Shown here piece after piece: positions 46,612 to 58,078 of a stretch of 64,000 bases of DNA. The DNA lies in contig JAJEKV010000058.1 of the NCBI GenBank assembly GCA_021234155.1, forward strand, positions 4,786,600 through 4,850,599, given 5' to 3'. The position numbers and the translations under genes were made by a program. The stretch is from Isoetes taiwanensis. Its lineage: Eukaryota > Streptophyta > Lycopodiopsida > Isoetales > Isoetaceae. Below the pieces are notes generated by a model. The model worked only from the letters and a program-made list of their open reading frames with translations. It did no database searches and had not been told where the DNA came from. The number at the start of each line of letters is the position of its first letter. Within the stretch, counting starts at the first letter, position 1.

Positions 46612-47258
46612 TGATATAAACGGACTTTTTTGCCTGCAAATCTGGCAAACACGGTTAATCAAATGATCTAGAACTCCAGATCACACTCTCTCGGCACAAC
46701 TTATCCACCCAACCGGGCTCTTGATTTGCAAACACGGCAAAACTGGGCTTAATCTCCTCCCAACTCTGAGAGTCTGCTATCCAACTGGTAGCCTCTCTGG
46801 GGTTCTCTGGGTTAATCTAAAACTCTGAAATTATTCATCCAGCAATTACTAGCAGTTCTGTAGCAAGCTTGGCAAGCGGATCCTAAGGCACTTCCGGCTT
46901 CCTTTTTCTAGTTCTTCTCCTCGATCGCTTCCTATACTCTTTCTAAAAAGATATTCTCTAGCTAAATCAGGATTCCGTTGCTCTTTTATGCCAAATTCGG
47001 CTTCTTTTCTGCAGATCCGGGCTGGTTCGGTTGCATTCCGGACAGCCATTCTTTTCTGCGTTTCCTACGTTGCACTTTAATTTTTAACCATTTCGTTTCG
47101 CATAGTTCGTTGTTTATATTTAAGCAATATTTTAATTCCAATAGTTCCTTTATATAGCTTTAACATTTCAATGGTTTATAAGTTATAGTTTAAAACCCCT
47201 AAGGTTAAACATTTAACCAGATAAAAAGCCCTTGCCTCTGTGTTTGTTCTGCAAATCA
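46612..47258 (-). repeat. 5' LTR of truncated retrotransposon
   Basis: About 647 bp on the minus strand from TGATTTGCAG to TTATATCA, directly before the primer-binding site. It abuts LINE C coding sequence. No second LTR is in the window. Left end chosen by the TG...CA rule, so approximate. Confidence 0.55.
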
Positions 47259-47263
47259 TTCCT

Positions 47264-48702
47264 CTGAGCCACGCCCCCAAGCTAGTGCCGTATCAATTAA
47301 ACTGTCATCACTAGCAATAGATGAATCAGCAAAACAACACATAACAACAAGCAAGGGATGGTTCAACGAATTGGCAAAGTGGACGGCAAATATGGGGATG
47401 CAACTAAGCCAGATTATACAAGCGGACGGATGGGACGAAGAATGGACAGGCATAGCAATGAGGAACTGGCTGGCACGGCACACAGGGCCGAAGACAAACT
47501 GGCTATTGGGAACCTTCAATCCAGGAGGACAGATAGGGCATATCACGCATTAAAAGCGCGGTTGAATAAGAGTAATGGGGAACGCCGGGCCGGGATGGGG
47601 AGCCACGACCGAATTGAGAAAGATAGATGGAGGAAAATAGACAGAGAGCGTAAGCTAATATGTCGAGTATGTGACTCGGGAAAAATAGAGGACTTAAGAG
47701 CACATGGTAAAAGAGTGCCCGGTTTACAGACATAAGGTCCAAATTTAACAAGGTCGTGGGATCTCCCACTCCCAAAGACCGATGGACAAAGAAGAGACAC
47801 TCTCACGGATGTAGCTTAAAGCTATAAAAGAAATGATAATAAGACACCGGGGGGTGCACAAAGAGAGAGGGCTAATAATCTGAGAAGCTCGGATGAGGCG
47901 GATCAGAGAGGCCCACAAAGTACAGTTCAAAACTGTTTATAGCGATGCATTGTGTATGGCCAAGAAGCCAGCTATAAGCACGATGCGGGTAATATAAAGA
48001 ACAAGAGAAGCCCGCTAGATGGCTACATAAAACCTATGTGTCCATTAGAGGTAATTTGAGATCTCATTTTGTCCCATTAAGGGATGCTTAAAAAGCCACA
48101 TCAGCTTTTTAAACTGTCCAATAAGAGAAGAGCTCTAGTGTATTTTATTCCAGTATTATGTGGCAGCAGTAATTAATGCAGTTCTAACTAACTTTTGCAG
48201 TGTCATTTTTCTACTATAACTTTTGATCAAAAACTCCGATTCGAACACTATTTGTGGCAATGGATTCGTCTCCTCAAGATCTTTCTAATGATAATCCATT
48301 GTTATATCTTTTGGGATGTAAATATATAAGAAAAGAGCAAAAAACTATATTTTTTAAGGTTAACACATATGGCTTGTATTGAAATACATCATAACCATAT
48401 ATCACTTGAAAGATCTTTTCATTCTGCATCTAATGCAATAAACGCCGCAGCATTTTCATGAGTAGATCAAAAGTTATAGGGAAAAAACGACAACAATGAA
48501 GTTGTTAATGCTGCATTAATTGCAGTTTGATGTAGAGTACTCATTCTATTGGAGGATTCTTATGGGGACAAAAGGAGATCTCAAATTACCTCTAATGCTG
48601 TTTGCTGGCAGCACCCTTTGGGAGCTCGCAGGACGCTACACAAGTCCGGGGGCCTCACGGCCTGAGGGACGTTAATGTATATTCTATTCTATTCTATTCT
48701 AT
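47264..48702 (+). mobile_element. LINE C, 3' fragment
   Basis: Encodes a diverged LINE ORF2 C-terminus: GWFNELAKWTANMGMQLSQI and ADGWDEEWTGIAMRNWL, then a zinc-finger-like ICRVCDSGKIEDL followed, in a shifted frame, by HMVKECPVY. A MITE (48043-48597) interrupts the 3' UTR. The end is GGCCTGAGGGACGTTAATG followed by (TATTC)n at 48679-48702. Frameshifts near 47555 and 47700 make it dead. Confidence 0.7.
48043..48597. mobile_element. Foldback MITE in LINE C 3' UTR
   Basis: A 555-bp element whose ends are near-perfect 33-bp inverted repeats starting CATTAGAGGTAATTTGAG (48043-48075; complement at 48565-48597). The interior also folds: the two CTATAACTTTTGATC stretches and AAGATCTTTC pair across the centre. 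No ORF. Target duplication not clear. Confidence 0.8.
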
Positions 48703-48855
48703 TATTACTAAGATTTTTTCCTCGAAAACCCTTCGGGTCAGCGTTTTTCTAATCCTGACAGTAATATGCTTGCCGCTCTCTTTGTTTGGGTCCCATAGAC
48801 CAATTGGTCTCTGTGGACGATAAAAATATATTCTATTCTATTCTATTCTATTCTT
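48703..48855 (+). mobile_element. LINE 3' UTR fragment, tandem behind LINE C
   Basis: Only the 3' UTR: hairpin around CTCGAAAACCCTTCGGG, GGGTCCCATAGACCAATTGG, CTGTGGACGATAAAA and a (TATTC)n tail at 48829-48855. It starts in the tail of LINE C, so it may have inserted into that tail. Confidence 0.75.
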
Positions 48856-49033
48856 CTAACCTTGGATTTGCTATGTTTAGATAATCTAAGCAGCAAAATA
48901 TGTATTGGTGTTGATTTTGGGCCTTTGCACCCTTTTTTTACTTGGGCTTCTTGCCCATGATTTGCATTGTTAGCACCTAATGATAACTAACGCAGCAAAA
49001 TGGCAGATCCTTCATAGAAATCGTTATCTAATG

Positions 49034-49714
49034 AACCATCATTCAATTAAATTGGGATTATGTCTGGTCCAAAATCGCGCCGAATAGGCTTATTATAGGC
49101 CATTTTAGCTATATAACCATGTGTTGAATTTGATGAAACTTGTAAAATACGATGGAATTTAACCTAAAAATTTTATGTTTTGGCAACATAAAAACCTAAA
49201 AAATTGCATATTTTAAACACAATTATCCGCAACCGCGAAATTTGTAGAGTAAAATAACAAGTATATTTGAATAACTAACTGCAAGCAAGTCCTTATTTTC
49301 GAAATGAAAATCGCGCCTGGCGCAATTTTGTGGACATAAACATACTACATTTATGCAGATTCAACTCAAATATTTATACAAACAATAAAATTTATGTCCT
49401 ACAAAATGGTCAAAACAGACGATTTTACAAACGTGAAGAGTCTTTATAATGCTCCTGATGCGATTTTATCCTGCCCAAAATACTTAAAATGTCCTACAAA
49501 ATAGTTAAAAAAACCAGTTTTAGAGAAAAATAATAACAAAAACATCCTACATAACAGTTAAAAGAACAACTTTTTATGGAAAAAGTAAATACAAAATCGC
49601 GCCTGGCGCGATTTAACAAGGACAATCACTCTCAAATGTCCTTAAAAATGTCCAAAAATGACAAAAAAATAAGGAATAGGCTAACCTCAAATCGCGCCAA
49701 AGCGTTTTTATTTT

Positions 49715-49768
<54 letters not shown>

Positions 49769-50733
49769 AAAAATTTTTTTTTTTTCAGTCTGGCACTCAC
49801 CTCAAATCGCGCCAGGCGCGATTTCAACTATGGGCTCTTCACAAAACCCTGCAACATCAACTAAATTGAGCAAATTTTAATCCCGCAACATCATTTAAAT
49901 TGAGCAAATTTCCCCTTTGATCTTGAAATTAGCGGTGTGAACACTTCAAAGTAGGTCGGATTTGTGAGTTAGATCATGCCCAACCCCAAAGCCCCTTCAA
50001 TAATTGTGATTTTGAGCATTTTTGGGCTGATTCAACATCGAATTTGTATTGCGACAAGCAACCGTGAATCAAGTCAAAATTACAAGGGCTTCTCTCCAAA
50101 GAATCACGGACTATTACCATCATCTGCCGAGTCTACCTAGCAATAAGCAGAGTAATATCTAGAAGAGATAATGATGAGATATTGGTAGTATACCCTAGCA
50201 AAGATCCGTAAGAGATAACAGAGTATTGTATTGTTAAGGCCCTGGCCGCGGCTCCAAGTGCTTCATCCACCGGTGTTCCATCCGCCCGGTGCTCCAAGCG
50301 CTCCAAGCGCTCCATCGATGTGGAAAAGCTCGATGGAAAACCCCGCGGGAAAAGCTCGACGTGGAAAGCCCGTGGAAAACCTACCCGATATGGTAAAAGA
50401 GGCGTGGACCTCTTTGTTGAGAAACGAAGAAACACAAAAAAAAAGCCAAGGATGAGCAACTAAAAGCGAAGAGGGAGTAAAAGCAAAGGGACGGGCGGGA
50501 ATTTAGAGGAGGGAAAAAAATAAGGAGAGGGAGCAAAAGAATAGGAGACGAAAAAAAGGGGGGAAAACGGACGGGCGGGAATCTGAAAATTGAAAATTGA
50601 AAACGAAAACAAGAAAGGCGGATGGAGAGAAAAAACAAAAAAAATGGCGGACGGGGAATAAAAAACAAAAAAAACGCGGACGGAAAAAAGTACCAAAATT
50701 AAGACATATTCTCAATTTTTTTGAATGATGGTT
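49034..50733. mobile_element. Non-autonomous TIR transposon, 4-bp TSD, copy 1
   Basis: A 1700-bp element with ends AACCATCATTCAA and its complement, inside similar inverted ends of about 32 bp (reading on to ATATGTCT). It is flanked by AATG on both sides (49030-49033 and 50734-50737), and the R1 copy at the left of the window shows the empty site. It contains several AAATCGCGCC palindromes and a purine-rich right end. No transposase. A 4-bp duplication fits Sola-type elements, but the class is not proven. Confidence 0.8.
49719..49767. repeat. Poly-T run of about 49 bp
   Basis: A nearly pure T run, followed by another after GAAAAA. The ORF that spans it codes for poly-Phe and is not a gene. 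Length is likely uncertain. Confidence 0.9.
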
Positions 50734-50927
50734 AATGGGTCTCAACCTTTCCAAGGCTTTATCCCATACCCCATGGACCATATCAATTCCTCCCCTTCCT
50801 CGAGATTCTTGCGCTCAAACCACCAGGAATTGAACTCAACTCTAATACCAAACGTCAGAATAGAATAGAATAGAATAGAATTAACACCCTAGTGATAACC
50901 AGGAAACCAAATGGGCAGATCCTTCAA

Positions 50928-53235
50928 GGAAATATTTATCCAATGGGCACCAACCTTTCCAAGGCTTTATCTCATACCCCACAAACCATATCATGTATCA
51001 TCTCATGGCCATTTCTATTTTTCATAGACATAAAACTTTTCCATCAGCCCATCCATCCAAATGGGATTAACACTTTGTGAATGTAATTTATATGAAATAT
51101 ATAGAAGTGGATCAATGTCTATTTTCTAAGGATAATTATTGTGATTGCCCGATTTAAGAGACATGAGACCAAAACTTCAAAGTGATCCACATAATTCATT
51201 GATTCATAACTTTAAAGCACAATTCACAAAAATCTAGGCTATAATTCTTTGTATTGTTCACCTCTTTGTACTTTATTAATAATTAAAAAAAAAAAAGAAA
51301 AAAAAAAACGCACCCTTGTTAAACAAAAAAAGGAAAAAAAAAATCTAGGCTATTGGGCTAGAATTAAGTTATGGACATGGCTAAGAACGAAGAAATAGAC
51401 AATATTAAGGGACATAATTTTGAAAGATCAATCAACACTTTCGCTGCAAAAGTCAATTTCAATTTTGGCGATTATAGCAAAATGATGGGAATCTTTAACT
51501 CGAAGTAAGGTCCATGATGATGAGAAAGTATATGATGTTTGAAAATATGGCGAAAGCCCCATATCATCTTCCACATAATATTCTTATCAACTTCGTAGAA
51601 AACTATATCAACCTACTTATATGGTATATGAAAATCACAGTTTGAATTTTCTTCCTTTATACCTTTATCGTGAGATCAATACCTTTGGAGCCCCATTCTA
51701 AATTAGATGAAGTTAAATATTTGTAAATTGCCTATTTACATGTCCTCAACCATCTAGCTAATGAACGTCATCTTTCTAACCCAATGAATGCCATTTTTAA
51801 TCTTCAATTTTCATCATCTAGATTGTCATTTGCTTACATGTTTGACAAGAGCACAAGGGCTCTACGATTGAAAGGCCTCAATGGTAAAACATTATTCAAC
51901 ATATTATGTGCCACGTTTAATCTGCAAGAGTGTGGAGCCCTTTCATGTCTGCACAAGCTCAAATGCCATTTTTAGAATATTATATATTGTTTTTTGAAGA
52001 CAACCTGCATGACTAAGCAAATCATTACATATGCATAGTGATGCTTAAGTATTTAACAAAATAATAGTAACTCAATGAACAAAAAGAATAATAGCCTACA
52101 TAGAACATAGGAAATATTTATCTAATGGGCTCCAATCTTTCCAAGGCGATTTCTATTTTTCATAGACATAAAACTTTTCCATCAGCCCATCCATCCAAAT
52201 GGGATTAATACTTTGTGAATGTAATTTATATGAAATATCAAGAAGTGGATCAACGTCTAGTTTCTAAGGATAATTATTGTGATCGCCCAATTTGAGAGAC
52301 ATGAGACCAAAACTTCAAAGTGATCCACATCACTTCATAACTTTAAAGCACAATTCACAAAAATCTAGGCTATAATTCTTTGTATTGTTCAATATGGAGA
52401 CTCTTTGTACTTTATTAATAATTAAAAAAGAAAAAAAAAACCCGCACCTTTGTTAAACAAAAAAGAAAAAAAAAATCTAGGCTATTGGGCTAGAATTAAG
52501 TTCTGGACATGGCTAAGAATGAAGAAATAGACAATATTAAGGGACATAATTTTGAAAGATCAATCAGCACTTTCGCTGCAAAAAGGCTCAATTTTGGTGA
52601 TTATAGCAAAATGATGGGAATCTTTAACTCGAAGTAAGGTCCATGATGATGAGAAATTATATGATGTTTGAAAATATGACAAAAGCCCCATATCGTCTTC
52701 CACATAATATTCTTATCAACTTCGTAGAAAACTATATCAACCTACTTATATGGTATGAGAAAATCACAGTTTGAATTTTCTTTCTTTATACCTTTATGGT
52801 GAGATCAATACCTTTGGAGCCCCATTCTAAATTAGATGAAGTTAAATATTTGTAAATTGTCTATTTACATGTCCTCAACCATCTAGCTAATGAACGTCAT
52901 CTTTCTAACCCAATGAATGCCATTTCTAATCTTCAATTTTCATCATCTAGATTGTCATTTGCTTACATGTTTGACAAGAGCACAAGGGCTCTACTATTGA
53001 AAGGCCTCAATGGTAAAACATTATTCAACATATTATGTGCCATGTTTAATCTGCAAGAGTGTGGAGCCCTTTCATGTCTGCACAAGCTCAAATGCCATTT
53101 CTAGAATATTATATTTTGTTTTTTGAAGACAACCTGCATGACTAAGCAAATCATTACATATGCATAGTGATGCTCAATTATTTAACAAAATAATAGTAAC
53201 TCAATGAACAAAAAGAATGATAGCCTACATAGAAC
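50928..53235. repeat. Tandem duplication, ~1.15-kb units
   Basis: Unit 1 (about 50928-52108) and unit 2 (52109-53235) match over nearly their whole length with scattered substitutions. The joint is at TAGCCTACATAGAACA. Unit 2 lacks about 40 bp near its start. The short ORFs at 51784 and 52913 are the same piece in each unit, at 63 codons each, with a few changes. I do not regard them as proven genes. Confidence 0.85.
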
Positions 53236-54065
53236 AAGCTTCTATGGCTGCATCTAGAAAGCAAGAAATTGAAATGGACTGAATCAGGCATAATACCATT
53301 TTGAGGCATCTCTTCGAAAAGTCTGATACTATAGAGCATATGCTACAATGCTAGTATTCCATAAAACAACATCATGTATAGTACGTGCGCACCAAGTAAA
53401 AGATGTCAATTCTCCCGACTTCCACATATAAACAAACAAAAGACATCAATTCTCCAGACTTCCACACATACAAACGATACCATACTAACAAACTTAGTGT
53501 TGTGCTAACCATTGACTATTCTTTCACACTTTGTATATAAATGCAACATATATTGTCAATATTTTGTAAGATTTAAGAACATCAGCATTGCTAAATCACA
53601 AAAAAGCCAACCAAATACAATCTTGTGATTAATGCTTGCTTAAATAATTTTATATTTGACAATCACAATGTAACAATGCATGATTACAGTATCCATTGGA
53701 AGTCGATCAGGGTATATGAGACGAGAAATACGAACTCCTTTCATTCGACTCATATAGCTGGACAAGTGGAGGCCTAACATTTTCGTGGCCTATTAAAGGC
53801 CCGCTCTTCCAGGTTATCGGCTAACTTGAGGATAAGACATGAATATACTCCACATGCTTGAGATCGAGCATCATTAAGGAGGAAGTAAGGGGGAGTCACA
53901 TGTGCCATGATGAGGTATGTCTTGAAAAAATCAATGCCCATAGAAGATCTAGTAGCATTTGGCAACCTTATTAGGAATTCTTGAAGTTGCAATTGTTAAA
54001 AGGGCGCATGAAGTTTGTGCAGCTAGGAATTAATCTCCATGCTGCAAAAGATACAATGTGGATGT
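53236..54065. other. No recognisable gene (0.8 kb)
   Basis: AT-rich sequence; a short phrase (CAATTCTCC, GACTTCCACA) is doubled near 53408-53470. No coding signal recognised. Confidence 0.4.
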
Positions 54066-54074
54066 TCTATTTTT

Positions 54075-55080
54075 GGGAATGTTCTAAAAATGCCCTCGTA
54101 TTTTGTAATAGTTGTGAAAATGCCCCTGTATTTTACTTAATTATCAAAATGCCTCCAATTTTTCTACTATACAAAGATGGCGTATGATATGCTACTCTAC
54201 GTCCTGTCCTTTTGCCTCATTGATTTGGTGCATGTTCTACTTCAATGGGAGGAATAACATCTTATTGATCCATGATAACTAAATTTAGAAGCAATCGATA
54301 CATATCCAAAGATTTCTATCAATGTTCACCATAATCCAACTCCTTTGTTGAATAAATTTCAATCAGTTTTCACCGTAATCCAGCTCTTTTGTTGAATACA
54401 TCTTTACGTCTATTGGTTTCTTGGCTTATCAAATCCGAAATCAAATCCATCACTTTAAGTTGCTGCCGAATGTTTTATGCCTTTTTGCTTAGAACAATTT
54501 GCCTGTTCCTGTCTCTAAAATCGACCCATGATCTTTTGCTTTGTATCTGTTAAGAATGGCCAAAACGTAAACAGCTTGGGACGTTAGAAATGGGATGGGA
54601 GGCAAACGTTGGGCGATTTGGGACGTTGTTAGAGCTCCAGCTCCACCCGGCCCTGCTCCGCAGATTATATTAGGTAATCCTAATTTTACGACAGCTTTTA
54701 GTCGTAAAAGCCAGCATCAGACTATGGATTTGCATGTTAATAGCCTTGCAACACTTCTGCTTCTTTTGGACGGACATGCCTTCTTTTTTGCTTCTTTACA
54801 GCATCTCATTCAAGATGGATATTTTCGTATGATTGGAAATTGTCCAAATCTTCAACCGAGATTTTGCACACACGATCTGCTTTTCCAACTACATTCCCAT
54901 TCTAGAATGGAATAGAAAAAGAAGAGCTAAAGAGAGGAAACAACCATTTAGGCTAAGCATGGATGGAGATTGAGCTGGATCTTTGGACTTCACCACGCCA
55001 GGGGCATTTTGACAATACCAAAAAATATAAGGCATTTTCATAATTACTGCAAAATACAAGGGCATTTTTAGAATCTTCCC
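54075..55080. mobile_element. MULE-like TIR element, 1.0 kb
   Basis: Ends are inverted repeats of about 75 bp with TTCTAAAAATGCCC near each tip and GGGAA at the extreme ends. They are flanked by TCTATTTTT (54066-54074) and TTTATTTTT (55081-55089), a 9-bp duplication with one change. The middle (54595-54915) is open for 106 codons on the plus strand (GGKRWAIWDVVRAPAPPGPA). It may be a captured gene piece; I do not recognise it. Confidence 0.7.
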
Positions 55081-55089
55081 TTTATTTTT

Positions 55090-56573
55090 CAATAACACAT
55101 TAGAAAACAATTTGTAAGGGATATTATATCCTTAAAGAAAAGCTACAAAGCTACATCTACGCATCTAGCTCCCAAAATTACTGAGAGAAAAAATAAAAGC
55201 CAGAATCTTCACGGTTTTACGAAGCAAATAAAGCTACAATCTTTATGGCTTTTTTCCTACTATATAAAGCATAGGATGAACCATGCTTAGATACTTCTGT
55301 TGATTGATGGAGATCATATAAGATGTTTGAACTTGCCAATTGAACTATTTACTTGACATTAAAAGTTTTCCTTTATACAAGTGTGAGTTGCAATGTCCAT
55401 TATAATCACCTAGTTCTTCTACTTCAGTTTCACAAGTCTCGTTTCCTGTCAAAAACCTAGCTTATTTTAAAAAATGATTTATCTGTATTAATAAAGGAAC
55501 AAATAACAAGGAGGCACAGGAAAGCAACTCAATATTGAATGCATCAATGGCAGACCAGGGATGCCTAACCAAAAAGTGGTATAAGTATAATCATACCTCT
55601 TACTTCTAGTAAAACACTTGTAATGCATGAGCAACTGAAATTTCAATTAGGCACCCTTCCCACAGGTCCCACGGGCCTTAAGATGCATTTCTACCAAAAC
55701 CATATGGGGATGTTTCACATACCAGTTGAGACCAAAGAAGAGAGCAATTGCGCTGGAATTTGACTTTATACACTGACTCAGCTCTTATCTTGTACTTGCT
55801 CTCCATGGGGGTGTTGATATCTAAGTCCAGATGTGTGAACCTACCTCAATATGGAATACTTTCATGTTTATAAGTAGATCTTGAGAAGATAGAAATGCCT
55901 TTATGAGAGTTGTGGAAGCACTTGGACTGCATTACCAAGTTGGATGCCATGAAATCTAATGACTTTTAGCGACATTGTTCTGAATATGTCTCAATGATGG
56001 GTTTACTGAGAAGCTGGATGTATTGTAGGTGCCCAGTTGCTCCATTGTATATATCAGGCTATCAGGTGATATGGTTGTTATAGGACTAATTTTCCTTCCA
56101 AAACGACTCTGTCTCTCTTTGCAATATGCGAGTGTCAGCACCTGGTTATATAACGTCTCATATTTTGTCTTGGCCTGCCTTTGATAGATTAAATTTTAGC
56201 AGACATTTTGAATATGGGGAAGGTTATAGCAAGCTTCGGAGGCTAAAAGGACTATCCCTTTTTCCAAGCCATTTCATAGATCGCCTTGGTAGAGTGACAA
56301 ATAGCTCGCGAGATAGACATTGCCACAGGGACAAAATTTTTGCAAAACAGAGATTGAGTTTGGGATTATGTTAGTCAGTCATAGCTATGGCATATGTCAC
56401 AATACCAATTCTAATCGCAGCTAGATAATAGCTCTATACATTCTTATATACTTTAGGCAAGAAATCGTAGTGAAAACATGTCTACGTAGATGAAGCAAAA
56501 AAATGGACATGGAAGCCTTTCTCAAGAAAGAAGGAAAACTGCAAGAAACAAGAAGAATGTCCCAAGAATCAAC
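55090..56573. other. No recognisable gene (1.5 kb)
   Basis: Only short ORFs (for example 56126-56374) with no family resemblance; AT-rich, no clear repeats. Confidence 0.4.
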
Positions 56574-57570
56574 CAAGAACCATCATTCAATTATTTTGGG
56601 ATTATGTCTATTCCAAAATCGCGCCAAATAAGCATTATTTTTAGAGCATCTAGTGTTTTTTATTCTATTTTTTGCATTTAGAAAAGTGTAGTGTATGTTG
56701 CATATTTGGTTAATTATTTGTATTTACTTTAAATAAGGCACAGGAAGGACTTGTTTTCTTGAAATTACATCGATAGATTGTATAGCATTAAAACAACAAA
56801 TATACTTGAAATAACAATTTTTTTATTGACATCACATAAGAAATAATCATTTAATTATCGAAATCAAGCATATATAACAATATGTAAAAATAAAATTACT
56901 CCAAATATTCTCATAATTTTAACAATCTTAAATTTGGAGTTATGATATTTTAGGCAAATACAGCTGGATATCTATACAATTAATAAAGAAGACGTCCTCT
57001 AAAATTCTTTGAAATAGAAAATTGTGACAAAAGTAAAATCGCGCCAAGCGCGATTTCACATGCTGTCGACAAGAAATAAACCTCATAACTGCATCTCCAG
57101 TTATCCTCCATCTGCACTGCCGGGCAGCTTCTTCACTAAGCTTGACTCCAATATCTTTGGCTGCGGATGTTTCTCGCTAATTTCCATAGTTGCAACAAGT
57201 TTCCATAGTTGCAACATCTGATTTTCATTTAATTGTCAGCCAACATACTGGGCATGTGCTCTAGTTTAATAACTCTACAAGACCTTCCAAAGAACTAAAG
57301 CAGTAGCAGTTTACAATTTAGCAGTCCACAAAGAACCATTTTGTCACAATTTAGCAACCACAGAGGACATTTTGTCATAATTCCATGATAATCTACTCCA
57401 ACCAGCAATTTAACTTTTGAAGAAACCTGTTGTAAAAGGAATTCATAGCAGCCTCAGTCCTGTTATGCCCATCAAAAACTCCAAATAACTCCAGGGTTCT
57501 ATAAAAATAGAAGCCCCTTGCTGTTTCGATGCCTGATAGGCCAAATTCAATCACCTAGAAGTGAAAGCAG

Positions 57571-57686
57571 CAATAGATCTTGTAGATAAGACCCAAAGAA
57601 AAGGCATGCACAATAATCGATTCCCTAGCAATAAATCTTGTAGATAAGACCCAAAGAAAAGGCATGCACAATAATCGATTCCTTTG
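57571..57686. repeat. Two-copy tandem repeat, 58-bp unit
   Basis: The unit with CTTGTAGATAAGACCC and GGCATGCACAATAATCGATT is directly repeated, nearly identical. Confidence 0.85.
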
Positions 57687-57973
57687 CATCCAAAATAGCT
57701 AAGAACTGCTCTGTCTTTTGCACCGAAATAGGATAGAGATGCTTCTGTATCCTGCATCCGAAATAGATAAGAGCTGCACAAGCTTCAGAAAGAAACTAAG
57801 CCACGAATCTATGGTTAAACAAGCCAGCAGACAACATTTGGACCATCTCCTTTGTATCCCATCTCCTTTATTACCTCCATACCGGAATAAGCTGTACCTT
57901 AGGTCAACCAGAATGGGAAGTCATCCTCAGCTGGAATGTATCTCCTTTCTTGCCTCATTCGAAATGGGTTAAG

Positions 57974-58078
57974 CAGGCGCCATAGCGTGTAGAGGCCATA
58001 GCCTGAAGAACAGGCGCCATAGCCGGAAGAAACGGCGCCATAGCATGAAGAAACGGCGCCATAGCCCGAAGGCGCCAC
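57974..58078. repeat. GGCGCCATAGC tandem array
   Basis: About five diverged units of 19-24 bp, each with GGCGCCATAGC or a close form followed by CGAAGAA-like text. GC-rich island inside the AT-rich transposon. Confidence 0.8.

Larger units (their letters stand above)
48856..51300 (+). repeat. Dispersed repeat R1, right copy (interrupted)
   Basis: Inverted relative to 533-1280. The first part (48856-49033) and last part (50734-51300, ending in A-rich sequence) are separated by a 1.7-kb TIR transposon. A (GAATA)n tract at 50858-50880 marks another pentanucleotide tail. Confidence 0.65.

Noticed and set aside
49576-49869. ORF with a poly-Phe run
   Set aside because: It is produced by a poly-T tract inside the TIR transposon.
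533-51300. R1 repeats as an extension of the kinase inverted duplication
   Set aside because: They are inverted relative to each other, but their order (R1 right copy before arm 2) is not collinear with the arms, so they are a separate dispersed repeat.
51784-53104. Two 63-codon ORFs as a duplicated gene family
   Set aside because: They are the same DNA in a 1.15-kb tandem duplication; synonymous and nonsynonymous changes look alike and no family is recognised.
54595-54915. Confident gene call for the 106-codon ORF
   Set aside because: It lies wholly inside a TIR element and I recognise no domain; kept only as a possible captured fragment.
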